Source: Ricinus communis
Lineage: Eukaryota > Streptophyta > Magnoliopsida > Malpighiales > Euphorbiaceae
Assembly (NCBI RefSeq): GCF_019578655.1
Contig: NC_063260.1
Coordinates: 15,874,001 to 15,938,000 of the forward strand
Direction of reading: 5' to 3'
DNA length: 64,000 nucleotides
The notes beneath the pieces were generated by a model. The model searched no databases, was not told where the DNA came from, and saw only the letters and a list, made by a program, of their open reading frames with translations. This document shows positions 10,501 through 22,610 of the stretch, piece by piece (within the stretch, counting starts at the first letter, position 1; every line of letters starts with the position of its first letter). The position numbers and the translations under genes were made by a program.

Positions 10501-11780
10501 CTGTGGGCGGCGATTTCGGGCGCGCACCCAAGTATCTTTAGCGACTACGACACTATAATGCTTTTCAACATAATCGGAAACATGCTAACTAGTCACTCAG
10601 ACTAGCATGGAGATAGGAGTCGCCACTCGAGTAATTACTGAGACATTTTTACTAATGAATGACTTTTCTTAGATTCCATAAGGAAGCTTAAGCCACAAAG
10701 TCCAGAGATGTTTCTAGAAGCCACCTTTCTTATTTGTGTATATTAGTTTTTAAATTTATTGTTTAACAAAATATTCCCTATAAATGCAAGCATTTTATAC
10801 ACAGGCATGCCAAAACAAACACATAATACACTTAAGTGTAGCCCATTTTATTCAAGCCCAACCCATATTTAAGTTATTAGTCTAACTTACTAACCAATTT
10901 TATGCAAGGCCCACCTATTCTAGCCTTTAAGCCTAATGGACTACTTGTTATGAGAAGGTCCATTCATTGTGATCTTAACCCTAACTAAGTTCAAACCCTA
11001 ACTAAACATGCCAAAGCTCAATAGTCTAATTGAATTTTAGGGCTTAGGCCCAATTAAGCTGTATTAGCCTAATTGACTACCAAATTCATGTTGGATCAGT
11101 TTTTAACCATAAGTCTATGTGGCCCATTTTTATTAGTCAGTCATGTAATCATGTATTGGGTTAACATGCAATAAATAACAAAATAATAAAGAAAATAAAG
11201 CAGAAAAGAAAATCCTAGCTATTACAACCCGCCTACAACTACGATTACAAATCAGAAAGGCCTAAAATTGTATAGGGGCGAAGAATACACTGAAATAAAC
11301 CAAAATGCAAAAAAATAAATGGTCCAGCATGAAGAGTTGATCAGCTATGCCTTAAGAGCCGATCCACTCAGTATAGAGCCAATTAGCTCTATATGAATTC
11401 GATCGGCTCTAGTCCAAGGGCAGATTCTTGTCAATTTTTCTTTTTTCATTAGTTCAATCTCACACTCCAAAGCCGATTTCCGCATGCACATGTGTTAAAA
11501 GTTAATTAGAATGAGATAAAAATAGATAAAAAATTACAAAAGCCAAAAAAACATAAATCACTAAAAACCCTAAAATCTTATAACTAATAAAAGATTAGCA
11601 AAGCAAAGAATCATGTTTTATTAAGGCCTAATTACTAAATCATGTTAACAAAAGATCTAAATATTAGCCCTATAACATGTTTTTAATTAAATCTAAAATC
11701 CTAATTTGCAAAATATCAGATATAAGAAAACCCTAGTTCTTATTATCAGATTCAAAATCCTATTAACAAGAGTCTTATAC
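10501..11780 (+). repeat. R1 LTR-like repeat, copy 1 (partial)
   Basis: Opens TGTGGGCGGCGATTTCGGGC and follows the same order of words as the copy at 12916 (CTAACTAGTCA, TTCCATAAGGAAGCTTA, AAGGCCCACCT). The similarity fades after about 11780. It abuts the PMD exon at 10498-10500. No coding content. Confidence 0.7.
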
Positions 11781-12915
11781 CCCATCAATTTTGGGAGACC
11801 ATCTAAAGTCATCGCCAAAAGGCCCTCTAAAACTCCCAAATTCTAGGCTAGCCTAATGACATACATCCCCCCACATAAACATCCCCTATCCAATTTCTTA
11901 GCCCTATCTATAAAGTAGATTAACAAGCACAACGCTACATTGCACTAAATGTTTTCATCAAAGCACATTAAGTAGAAAAGGTCTTATTAGGAGCAATTTC
12001 CACCACTCTCACCCCTATCCGTAATCGTGGTTGTCAACAAAAAATGCAAAAATCTTAATTGAAAAGAATTAAGTATGGATGCTTTTGACTTAGATATGAC
12101 ATATTTAGGTGCATTATATGCCTATTTAGCCCAAACCCTCTCGACATTCCTAGTGCCATAAAACATAAATGGAGCATGCTATAGTCCTCGAAACTTACCT
12201 CCTTCGTAGTATAGATGCCTGTAGCAATTGCAAATTCATTAAAGGACATATCAAATTTCTTTAAAGGAGAATTTTGCCTCACTCGACTCTATCTAGCAAA
12301 AGGAAAGACTTTCATTCAGCTGCCCTTGCTGAAAGGGAACTGAACTGTATCTTTTGGTAGCTTTTGGCAGATTGCTTACTACTAGGCTGGATAATTTTTT
12401 GCCCCCAAGTCAAAATTGGACACTCTTCTCCGTGTAGTTGATCTTTGGAGTCACCTCAAATTGAAGGGAGTAATAAAACCCAAAGTGATTTCTCATTAGG
12501 CCGACTCTAAGATCTTAAATAAATTTTTCATACCAGTTGTATGACCCAACCCTTCAATTGCTCTTCAAACCCAATACACCTCATGAAATCCCAATCGAAA
12601 TGCCTAGTTGGAGAATGAAGAAATAAATAAAATTATAAATAAAGAAATAAAGATAATAAACAACAATCATTACAATCATGCTAAAACAATAAAGACAATT
12701 ATAGTACTGTTATTGCACCAAACAATAAAAAAAATAATCTTATTTGAACTAAAGCAAAATAAAAAAAATATAATGACTAAAAATTAAAGTAGAAAACTCA
12801 TACAAAAAACTAAATAAATAAAAATAAGTGCAAAAACAAAAACAAATTAAGAAAAAAAAATACATTTAACATGGTTGAGGCATTTCATTAAACATAAAAA
12901 ATGCATATAAGTAAC
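11781..12915. other. Spacer between R1 copies, no gene seen
   Basis: AT-rich, with A-rich stretches at 12600-12900. Only short ORFs occur (for example 12055-12282 minus), and none resembles a known domain. It may be a diverged R1 end or the interior of an R1-type element. Confidence 0.5.
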
Positions 12916-14103
12916 TGTGGGCAGCGGTTTCGGGCGTGAACCCAAGTGTTTTCAGTGACTACAACACCTGTAAGATTTTTCAACCTAATTGGAAAAACAC
13001 TAACTAGTCATAGAGACTAGGAGATGGGAGTGCCACCAAGGTAATTCACCGGGACACTTTTACTAATGAGTGACGTTTCTCGATTCCATAAGGAAGCTTA
13101 CGCCATAAATCCAAAGATGGTTCGAAAGCCAACTTCTTTATTTGTGTATCTCAGTTTTTAGTTTTCTTATTTAATGGGTTATTCTCTACAACAATTTATA
13201 TTTACAAGCATACAATACAACATGTGAGATCTTCTTTAGTCTAGCCCATTAAGCCTAGCCCATATTAAAGTTATTAATCTTATTTACTATTTAATTATAT
13301 ACAAGGCCCACCTGGTCTAGTCCAATTACAGATTATGCTTTGAGTTCCAATCTTTAAACCTAAATGAACAAATTTTTATGTCAAGGCCCAATTGTGTGAT
13401 CCTAAATCTAATATAGCCTAATTAAAACATGGCAAAGCCCACTAGGTATATATTTATTTTAGAATTTAAACTCAATTACCATTCATTAAACTAATGGACT
13501 ACAATCTTCATGTTGGGTCTTATTTTAACCTAGGGTCTGTGTGGCCTATTTTAATTAAGCAGCCATGTTATAGTTATTTGACATACATTAAATAAAAAAT
13601 TAAAGTGCAAAAACTAAATCTAGCTATTACAACCCATCCTACAACTAAAAATAAAAGAAAAACACTTAAAATCTAAGTAAAATACACAAATATCCTAAAA
13701 ATACATCAGAAACTCAGAAAATTAGGGCTGGGAGGTGAATAGCCGAATCAACTCTGAATTGAGCCCATTAGCTCTAGGGCTTTGGTTAGCGATTTTGCGA
13801 CTTTTCACTCAATCTCATCACCCTGGAGTTAATTCCACATGCATAAAAGGTTAAAAAAGATTAGAACATAAGAAAAACAAAGCAAAAGAGATAAATAATA
13901 TTAAATTAAATAGAAACCCTAAGAAAATCATGCAACAAACCCTAAAAGAACATTAACAGTAAAGGAAAAATGACAAATTTCAAGTTTTAATCATGGAGCC
14001 CTAAAAACTAATTTGATTATAAAAAAATAAAGAAAATGCAAATCTAACAGGCAACCCTAATCATTTGACTAAACAGATTTAAAACCCAAATGCAAACATA
14101 TTA

Positions 14104-14108
14104 ACATA
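14104..14108. repeat. Target-site duplication ACATA (left), outer solo LTR
   Basis: ACATA directly before the outer LTR; its partner is at 17148-17152. The duplicated bases belong to the R1 host sequence. Confidence 0.85.
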
Positions 14109-14286
14109 TGATATCCTTGATATTACATATGTTTGCATGCTTGATTTTGAGTTTTTTTAAGGCAAATTATGTGGTTTTTATATTAGAATCACCCTGTTTT
14201 AGTTTCCTTTGTGTCTCAGGTATTTTTCTAGGTATATCATCAAAGTTAAAGAGAAATCAGACTAAAATCGGGAAGAAACAGATGAG

Positions 14287-14291
14287 TCAGG
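14287..14291. repeat. Target-site duplication TCAGG (left), inner solo LTR
   Basis: TCAGG before the inner LTR, repeated at 15827-15831. Confidence 0.85.
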
Positions 14292-15826
14292 TGATGTGCA
14301 TAGTTTTACACATATTTGCTTGCATATCATTGTGTATTTTCTTAGCAATTATTGTGCTTTTATTCCAAGATCACCCGTGTTTTGTGTTCTTTTGCATTTC
14401 AGGAGAATTTATAGGATCATCATCAGTGTTTGAGCAATTATAAATCAATACATGTGAAAACAGACGAGAATTCATCAAAATTGGATAAGGGCTCGCATGT
14501 CAAACATTGAGCACGACCTAGGTCAAGCACGGCCTAGACTCTGGCCGTGACCAACCAATAGCCTTTGATCCTCAAATATGGCGTTTTAGGCACAATTTTT
14601 GAGGCTATCACAACCTCAATGAAACCGTGGTTGCTCGTGCCTGCAGGCACGACTAGGAAGAAAACCTAACTTACGAGATCAGAGGTTCAGCCACTCGGAC
14701 TCCGCCAGAGCCACTCAACGCTGCCATGACCACGGAGTCTTGGGACTAACTTGGGAGATCCGAAGGTTCAGCACGGCCATGACCATCGCCGTGCTGGGAA
14801 AAGTATATAAGGAAAGCAATTTCTTGAGCTAGGGAAAGCGAAGAAAGATAGGAGTTTTGGCGACTGGCTCAGCCTTTGTGGAGTACTGAGTTCGGGAGAG
14901 AGTTGCAGAGAGGAAGAACCCCGAAATCGTAAGGTTTCGAGTGTAAAACAGTAGTGGAGTAATTCAAGAGGCAATTGGGGAGATTAATCATAGTGCAGAT
15001 CCAGATTTGAAGCTGTTCATCCAATTCGAGAGAAAAGGATGTACATGTTTCATTTTCATTATTCTTCCATTGTAATTGATTTCCTAGTGTTTTAAACATG
15101 AACATGTTTAGCTAGATTGATTAAATCCATTGGGATTTCTTTACTATGTTGGCTTAATATTATATTGTTGGATTGTTGAGTTAGTTCTGTACTTTTCTTG
15201 CTTTCAGTATTAATAAGATAATGCATTATTCATGAGACGTTGTGAATTTTGGTGTTTAGATTGCTTTATGTGATTGAGAACTCCATTTGGCAATTGGAAT
15301 TTTGAATAGCAAGAACTGGTTAATAATCACTTAATGATAAGGATAATTAACTAGCCGAATTAAGAATTAACAAAGCTTAATAGAGGCGGATTAAAGCTTA
15401 ATACTAATTTAAAAATCAATCGTTAGGAAGAGATTCCAACTTTAGGCTATTAGGTTTAGGAATTCAGTTATCTCGAGAAAGAAACCGAATTCAATTAAGA
15501 GTTCGTCCACCGATAGCATAATTGGACTCATCAATCCTTTATCTTTTGTTTGATTGCCAACTAGTTTAGGTTTCCTTTGGGTTTACTTTTTTGTCTTGGT
15601 TATTTCATTTATCCATTTATTCTTGCACCTCCCTTAGAACTTAGCTTGTAGCTATTAGTTAGTTTAGAAATTATTCATCATTCATTTTAGGTTAATATAA
15701 AAAGAACAAAGAAGTAACTCTGGGCTTTCACTTTCTCGAACAATACGACCTTGATACTCGCCATGAGTGCTAGACTGCATCGATAGGTTCACTGCCTTAG
15801 ATTGTAGCTGCATAAATAGCCTATCA
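14292..15826 (+). repeat. Inner Athila-like solo LTR
   Basis: 1535 bp, TGATGTGCATAGTTTTACAC...AATAGCCTATCA. It is flanked by the perfect duplication TCAGG at 14287-14291 and 15827-15831, inside the outer LTR. The same subfamily starts again at 63593. A TATA-like word (GTATATAAGG) lies near 14803, downstream of the CACGGCC-type repeats. Confidence 0.9.
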
Positions 15827-15831
15827 TCAGG
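15827..15831. repeat. Target-site duplication TCAGG (right), inner solo LTR
   Basis: TCAGG after the inner LTR; outer LTR sequence with CACGCC-type repeats resumes right after it. Confidence 0.85.
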
Positions 15832-17147
15832 CGTGTTAGACTGTTCAACACGCCTGTGCTGAGGAGCACGGTTAGGGTCAGAGGGCGTGCTGAAATTCCT
15901 TACCCATGGAGAGAAGAAATGATTTACAACATGGTTTTCGAGAGTGACACAGCCTAGGAGCATGTCGTGCTAAGGAGCACGGCCCAAATCCAAGCTGTGC
16001 TGAAGAAGGACAATTGTACAATTTTAGCTCAACACGGCATGGATCCAGGCTGTGTTGGTTAGCACGGCCCAAATCCATGCCATGTTGAATCCCGAAACTT
16101 GATTTAAAAGAAAAGAAAAAGATAGATAGATTAAGGATTCTAGAGAATGAGAACTTTGGGCTATTCAAGACAAACTTTGAGAGCAACCTTCTAGACGATC
16201 AAGAAGAGAAAAATAAAGACGAATTCCACTTCAACATCATCCAAATAGCTATTTTTGAGGATTGATTTGAAGATTCAAAGGAAAGAAGAAGGAGATCTTG
16301 AGCTACAGAGATTAGATTCAGAGTTATTCAAGAGAGGATAGCATTTCCACCAATTGAGAAAAAAGGTGTTCATGTTCTTTTCGATTTTTATTTATTTTGT
16401 ATTTGATTCTTGTATTAGTTTAATCATGAACATGTGTAACTAATCTTATTAAACCCATTTGGGGGTGATCTTTAGCTATGCTAGGCTTGTTTTGTGCTTA
16501 ATTGATTGAATTGTTGATTTAAGATTATAGTTTTCATTCAAGTATAATAAAATCTATTATTTCTTCTTCATTGTCGAATCAATTTGAGAACTCCTTTGTA
16601 AGAAATTCAATTGAGTTTGAACAACTACTTGTGTGATTAAGTGTTTTGCATCTTAGAGATAAGTGTAATAACTTATTGGAATAAGAACTAGACATTCTTA
16701 TTAGCGGTAGTTTAAAGATTAATGTTATTCTAAAATCAATTGTTAGGAAGAGATTCCAACTTTAGATCTTTAGGATTAGGAATTGGTTAACTCGAGAGAG
16801 ATGCTAATTCATTTAAGAAATTGTCCACATATTGCAATTCTTGATCTATCAATTCATAAATTATTGTTTTTAAGCCGGCTAGCTAAAAGGATCCCCAATT
16901 GGATTAACTCATCTCATTATCTTTTTGAAGCTTTCATTCTCTTTCTTAAAATTTAATTTTCATTTTCATTCTCAATCATTTTTAGTTAATGCTCTTCACC
17001 ACCTTTTGATCGGTTAGATAATAGGAATAGCGTAGTAGCAGTAGCTTCTCAGTTCTCGTGGGATACGACATTGATACTTGCCATAGCTAGATTACATTCG
17101 ATAGGTGCACTTGGCTGTAGATTACTAGTCGTGCTTAGCCAACATCA

Positions 17148-17152
17148 ACATA
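17148..17152. repeat. Target-site duplication ACATA (right), outer solo LTR
   Basis: ACATA directly after the outer LTR end, identical to 14104-14108; R1 sequence resumes here. Confidence 0.85.
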
Positions 17153-17982
17153 TAGAAAACCCTATAAATCATAAACAAGTTAATTTATAAGAAATCTTAT
17201 TTTAATAATGTAAAACACATAAAAAATTAACAAACAAAAGACCTAGTCATGTTTCTAGAATCATAAAGGAACACAAGAACCAGTTTATTGGGAAAGTGAT
17301 GTTGATGATGATGGATGTAGGGGAACCCACAGGTTGTTACCATAGATGGTTGTTCTATGACTCTCAAAAAAAGGATCAAGTAGTTGAATCAAAGATAGGT
17401 TGGGAATCTAGTGTTGCTTAAGATTTGAAAAAGAGCTAATGTCGTTCTTTAAGAGTTTTCTAACTTGTAGTTCTTTCTTAGTGACTTCCAAAATACTCTC
17501 TTTGCTCTTTAAACGTAGGGTTTTTCTAGCTCTATGAGAATAACGTGGTAGGCTGCTAATAATCGATGTTAATGATTACTAAGAATATGTAAACCTTAGA
17601 CCTAGGAGTTAATGATGTATATATAGAGCTAGGGTTAGAAAACAGAACATCTTGATAATTATCACAATAGACCTATAAACTCATTTTGGGCGTTTAATTG
17701 TTAAAATACATGTAAAACAACATCAAATCATGAAAAATAGCCAATCGACATTGTGTAGTGTAGAGCTAATTCGGCTTTACATAAAGTCGATTGGCTCTAG
17801 GGAGCAAAGTTTGAAAATTTTACGATTTAGCTCTTGAACTTGTGAAAACTATTGTTTCATCTCTCAACCCTAATCTCAGATTCGTCCACGCTCAATCTCT
17901 AAACTCGAGAAAGGCAGTAACTTTCATCATAGAGTTTACCGTAACTCCCTCGATATCTATATCCGAAAAATGGATGTTGACA

Positions 17983-19303
17983 ACTGCTTCCAGTTTGTCA
18001 ATATTTATAAGCATGCATGTAATTAAATAAATTGAGACAAATTATAGACATTAAGAATACGGTAAAAGATAATATCTTGATGAGTTGTAGATGCCACGTC
18101 CCGTAAGCTCAAATTTGATGCGCGGAAATTTGATTTGATGTTGGGACCATAACCGCTTGAATTATTTAGGACTTTGCTTGCTTGAAACTTGAGGACTTCG
18201 CTTGCTTGAATTTCGAGGACTTCGCTTGGTATTTGGGAACCATGCCCGTTGATTTAGGAACCACTCTCGTTGATTTAGGGACCACACTTATTGATTTGGG
18301 AACACTCCCGTTGATTTAGGAACCACGCCCGTCGATTTACCTTTGCAGAGACTTCCCTATGGCTACTTTCCACTTCAGGATGTAATTATACTCGCAATTG
18401 CCTCCTCGGATCAATTTGGTAATTTTCCACTTCTGGGTATTTTTGGTTGAAAATTCCTACTTTAGGGTGCAATTTTGACTTAATTAATGTCTTCTGAGAG
18501 TCATATTAATAATTGGCCCACATGGGGACGAAAATGTTATTTTAATAAATCAGGGACCAAAACGGTAACTTTTTTAAAAATTCTGACCTTAGGATGCAAA
18601 TTGATCTTTCATATTCTTCTGGAGAATTTTTATTGACAACTGGCCTATCTAGGGACTAAACTGCAGTTTTGATAGGTCAAGTACCAAAATGGCATTTTTT
18701 CCCTTCTTAGGATATATAAATATCCTTCTATCTATTCATTATTTACTTTATGCACTTCCTTTTTAGTTTTCTTTCAAATTTCTTTTCACTTTTCCTTGGA
18801 TTTCTCTCATTCTTTAACCAAATTCTACAAAATCAATCTTGAAATGGCGACCCCGTCTTCTAGATTCTCGGAATGTACCCCAATTACACCAAACTAGGAA
18901 TTTTCACTCCCAATTTCTTGGAAAAATGACCTTAGGATTGTCAAAGGGGATGAAATCCCTCTCTTGGCAAAATTCAATACTCACTAGGCGTTTTTAATTT
19001 TGAAAAAAATATGCAAAAAAGCTATGCCCTAACCCATAAAGTTGATTCAGACAGTGAGACCGGCTCATTTATCTATGCGCTAATTGCTCTAGATTGGCGA
19101 TCGGCTCTACACAATCCAAATCCATTGTGCATAGGTCAAAGACTTATTCTTTTAGGTTTTTTGACATAAAATAATGATAAATTAACAATGTTCTTACTTG
19201 TTTGGAGTCTTTGTGTGTGTGCATCGTGTTTGCATACCTGCATTCGCACTTTTGTAGAGTGATGTCGTATCGATCCAATTTGCCAAAGTTTTCTATAGGG
19301 CCT
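17983..19303. other. Spacer with LTR-end-like features, no gene
   Basis: Contains short tandem repeats (18240-18340), reiterated phrases about 'dropping' words such as ATTTTTCCACTT, a TATA-like word (ATATATAAATATCC) near 18711 and, at 18844, TGGCGACCCCGTC. The last resembles the tRNA-Arg-type primer site of Tat/Ogre elements. If so, 18000-18837 could be the end of a Tat-type LTR. The matching LTR was not found, so this stays tentative. Confidence 0.35.
18236..18342. repeat. Short imperfect tandem repeats, ~22-bp unit
   Basis: Five or so imperfect copies of a unit like GGAACCACGCCCGTTGATTTA. An earlier pair of units of about 30 bp (GAGGACTTCGCTTGCTTGAA) lies at 18170-18225. Confidence 0.7.
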
Positions 19304-20666
19304 TGATATTGCTATTTACATAGCTACAATCTAAGGCAATGAACCTATCGATGCAGTCTAGCACTAATGGTGAGTATCAAGGTCGTATCCCTTGGGAAAG
19401 TGAAAGCCCAGAGTTACTACTTTATTCTCTGATATATTAGCCTAAAATAAGGTGTGAGAAGTCTAAACTAACTAATGACTATGAATACAAATAACTAAAT
19501 GAACAACAACTAACAATCGAAAGACAACTGCAACAAGAGAAACAAACCTAAAGGGGACCTAAGTGATGGAATTCTAAAGGTTGATTTTATAAATTACCAA
19601 TCTTGCTTACCCGTGCCTAAATCCTGAATCGAACTCGGTTCCTCTCTCGAGCTCACCGAGTTCCTAAACCTGCACTAACCTAATGGAATCTCTTCCTATC
19701 AGATTATTACATATTAGCATTAAGCGTGATTTAGAACTATTAAGAGTTGTTAATTCTTAATCCGGCGAGTAAATTAACCTTATCTCTAAGTGTTAACTAC
19801 CAGTTCTTACTATTCAAATTCCAGTTGTAACAAGCATTTCTCAATGTCAAGAAACAACCTAAAAGACAATTAATTCAACGTCTGAAATTAACTGAATCAA
19901 ACTTTATTAATGAATAGCAAGAAGATTACAAGAATGGCAAATACAAATCTAACAACTAAGCATAATCTATCAACCCCCAATAGGTTCGGCAGCCCTAGCT
20001 ACTCATAATGAAAGAAACAAATACAAAAGGAAATAAATAACAGAAAAGGAAATCGAACATGTAACCCTTCTTCTCTCGAATCGGAGTGGAAATGTTACAA
20101 GCACCAACTCTAAAACCAGCCTCAAGTATGGATCTCGGATGTCTCGATCAATCGTCTGGAACCTTCAATCTTTGTTTGAATCTCCTAAATCAATCCTTTG
20201 AAATGATGTTTGGTCTCCCAAAATGTCAAGAATAGAGGTGTAGAAGTGGAGGGTCGCGCGCATAGAGAAGTCAGAAGCGGAACTCTATCTCGCTTTACGT
20301 GCACCTATCTATAGGCAGAAGTGCCATAGCCCGTGCCATGACCCGTGCAACGGGCACAAACATTCAAAAATGAAAATCTTTAAAAACCTCCAAGGGAGGC
20401 CGTGCAACGGGTCATGGCACAACCCGTGCAAAAGCCTTGAAATGCGCACCAACAAGGAATCGAATCCGACGAACATCTAATATGTGTAAATCATCAAAAT
20501 AGCTTAATTTCTACTCGGAAATCAATCAATTTCACATCAAGGAGTTCAAAAACCTAAAAACTCATAAACATAACAAAGTGCGATCAAACAGGAATAAATA
20601 TGACTCAAATACACGAATAAACGACTGATAAACAGTTAATAAACATGCATAGAATCATCTATATCA
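19304..20666 (-). repeat. Athila-like solo LTR, minus strand, inside PMD region
   Basis: 1363 bp. On the minus strand it starts TGATATAGATGATTC and ends GCAATATCA. Its end carries the Athila tail in reverse complement (19330-19430). The flanking 5-mers are GGCCT (19299-19303) and GGCCC (20667-20671), a target-site duplication with one mismatch. No internal retroelement sequence is present. It sits at the 5' side of PMD copy 2. Confidence 0.78.
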
Positions 20667-22610
20667 GGCCCGTGAGTGGTTTGATGAGCTACCAAGCTCA
20701 GTATAGGCCAGGATTAGCCACACTAGATTTCGTTGATTCGTGGCTATGCTTCCATCAATCACTGGGAGGACGGACTATATCTCGGTCTATGCACTTCTTT
20801 AGAGGTGGATGGACACCACCTATACTTTGCACACTCAAGTTGGTGAGTTAACGCTATTCCCGCTCTCCTTTTTTGCCATTACAAGCATTGATTTCATAGG
20901 TATGCCCGTGCCTTTTAACGATGTGATCCATGATCAATGCACCGATATCTAAGAGCGCTACATCACAGTTTTGGATTCTTGCCGACGTGTAAGAACACTC
21001 GCTAAGTAGCTTATCAAAGCATCCCACTTCACTACAATGGCTTCGTGCCTCAAAATGCTCGAAAGGTGGACTTGGTAGCTCGGGCTTTCTTGGTGTATCT
21101 CTTCAGAACTACTTTGTTCAGTGATTTGGAGAATTCACTAAAGTTGCACTACTCGGCCCCACCATGGGATTTGAACCAGGTCTCCTCTTTCAATTGGGGA
21201 TCTGCAGCTCTTGCCTACTTGTACCACCAGATGGACATCACCGTCCGTGGTAGCAAGAGGATCTGCAGCTTCTGGCACATGATACATGTAAGTCTTGCTC
21301 TGATTTCTCCATCTTTGCTTTCTTATATTTGCATCGTGACTACTGACTTTTGTTTTATAGGTTTGGGCCTTAGAGATCGACCTTTTGATGGGCTCACAGC
21401 CCATCTCCATATCACGAGCTTTCCCTCGCTTGAGTCACTAGGGCTCAAGTTGGAGTGTCCCGCTAGAGTGGGTGCAGGTCCACGTACATCGCATGTGGAT
21501 CAACTCCTTGACCTAGGACAAGGTAAAAAAAATTCATTAGTTATATTTGTAATTTATACGTGTAGTTACTTACCTTTCCAGTTTGAGTATCCATAGCTAT
21601 TGGCTCTGGGAGCGCCGCCATTGGAATCCTTACAAGATCTCCACTACTGACCTCGAGCATAGGAGGATTTTAGTGGTCGAACTTGCCTGTCAGGCATAGT
21701 ACCTGCGCAAGAGGATCTACAGCTGGGAGTAGGGGCCTAGCAGACATTGAGTCCCTTTGTCTCCCCCCTCTCCATGTTTTGGATGGTTGACCTCACTAGT
21801 GAGGAGCTGGCCACGAGCCTAATAGTGTATGATGAACTTGAGGATCTCACAATCCGGTCCTGGAGGATAGACTATGCCTCTTTTATCCCTCTACTGCTAG
21901 GGCTTCTGCCCCTCGATGATGATACTATAGCTCAGGTATTTTCTCTGACTACTTAATTGAGTCTTTATTTTCTTTTATTCCATTTATTTACCCAACTGCT
22001 TTGGCTGTAGTTTATCCGGAGGCCCGAGGAGTGGCCTTGGGCTTCTAGACCTTCCCATATCTCTAGTTCTTCTACTAGTCCTGCGTCTGAGGCACCTCCT
22101 ATGGCTACTTCAAATATGATTATGGGGCGTATCACATTTCTTTGGGACCCAATGGTCTCGTATTGGAGCCCCTATAGTGTGATAGAGCATCGACTTGCCA
22201 TGGAGCACTTTCTTTCGTCGGAGCTTACTCCGAGTATTTGCATGCGTGTAAGTTGTATTGCCCTCTTGATTTTTCACATCTTTTCTTTCTAGAAATGTTA
22301 ATAACATATAGAAAAAAATCATATAGGTCGAAAGAGATCAGTTCGAGCATGTACGTCAACTAGTCGGAGCCACAAGGAGACAGTTCTTCGTCCTTGATGA
22401 GGACTGGCGGGTAAGAAAATAATGCATGAAATGCAAAATGTATGCATGTATGAATGTATGAGATGTACAAACTAATCTCTTTTTGGATTTTCGTCATAGG
22501 GACCACGAGAGTTTTGTAGGGATGGGTGGACGATTGACAACATCAGATTGAGGCCTATCAATATAGGACTGACACCTTGATGCTTTAACTGTCTACTTTT
22601 TGGACTCAGG
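20667..22610 (+). pseudogene. PMD (plant mobile domain / MAIN-like) gene, copy 2, degenerate
   Basis: Exon-like blocks with plausible splice sites: to 20842 (donor G|GTGAGT), 20900-21287, 21361-21522, from 21582, and further blocks to 22585. The block at 20900-21287 holds GMPVPFNDVIHD, FVPQNARKVDLVARAFLVYL and NWGSAALAYLYHQMD. Next comes VWALEIDLLMGSQ, and in the fourth block SYWLWERRHWNPYKI. Stops (for example after the DQCTDI segment) and a frame change near 21000 show decay. PMD proteins occur as host MAIN/MAIL genes and inside Ty3 or Mutator-like transposons. The two copies here and the repeat setting favour a TE-associated form. The solo LTR at 19304 separates this from any upstream exon. 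Confidence 0.75.

Larger units (their letters stand above)
14109..17147 (+). repeat. Outer Athila-like solo LTR (split by an inner solo LTR)
   Basis: Begins TGATATCCTTGATATTAC and ends CTTAGCCAACATCA. It is flanked by the 5-bp duplication ACATA at 14104-14108 and 17148-17152. Without the inner insertion it is about 1.5 kb. It carries the Athila LTR tail (AAGAGATTCCAACTTTAG, ATACGACATTGATACTTGCC) and CACGGCC-type repeats at 15840-16090. No internal retroelement sequence remains, so it is a solo LTR from LTR-LTR recombination. Confidence 0.88.
12916..17982 (+). repeat. R1 LTR-like repeat, copy 2, interrupted by nested solo LTRs
   Basis: Starts TGTGGGCAGCGGTTTCGGGC and ends near TGGATGTTGACA at 17982. 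The repeat is about 2.0 kb once the insertion 14109-17152 is removed. Sequence on both sides of the insertion (14051-14108 and 17148-17300) is continuous with the R1 copy at 27180-27350. Three copies stop at the same consensus end (GTGTTGACA / GTGCTAACA), so this is a true element edge. Copy 4 has a 5-bp duplication, so R1 is most likely an LTR. Confidence 0.8.

Noticed and set aside
14108..14443. ORF of 111 codons with hydrophobic segments
   Set aside because: It spans the junction of two nested LTRs and lies in their U3 starts; the apparent membrane segments come from T-rich DNA.
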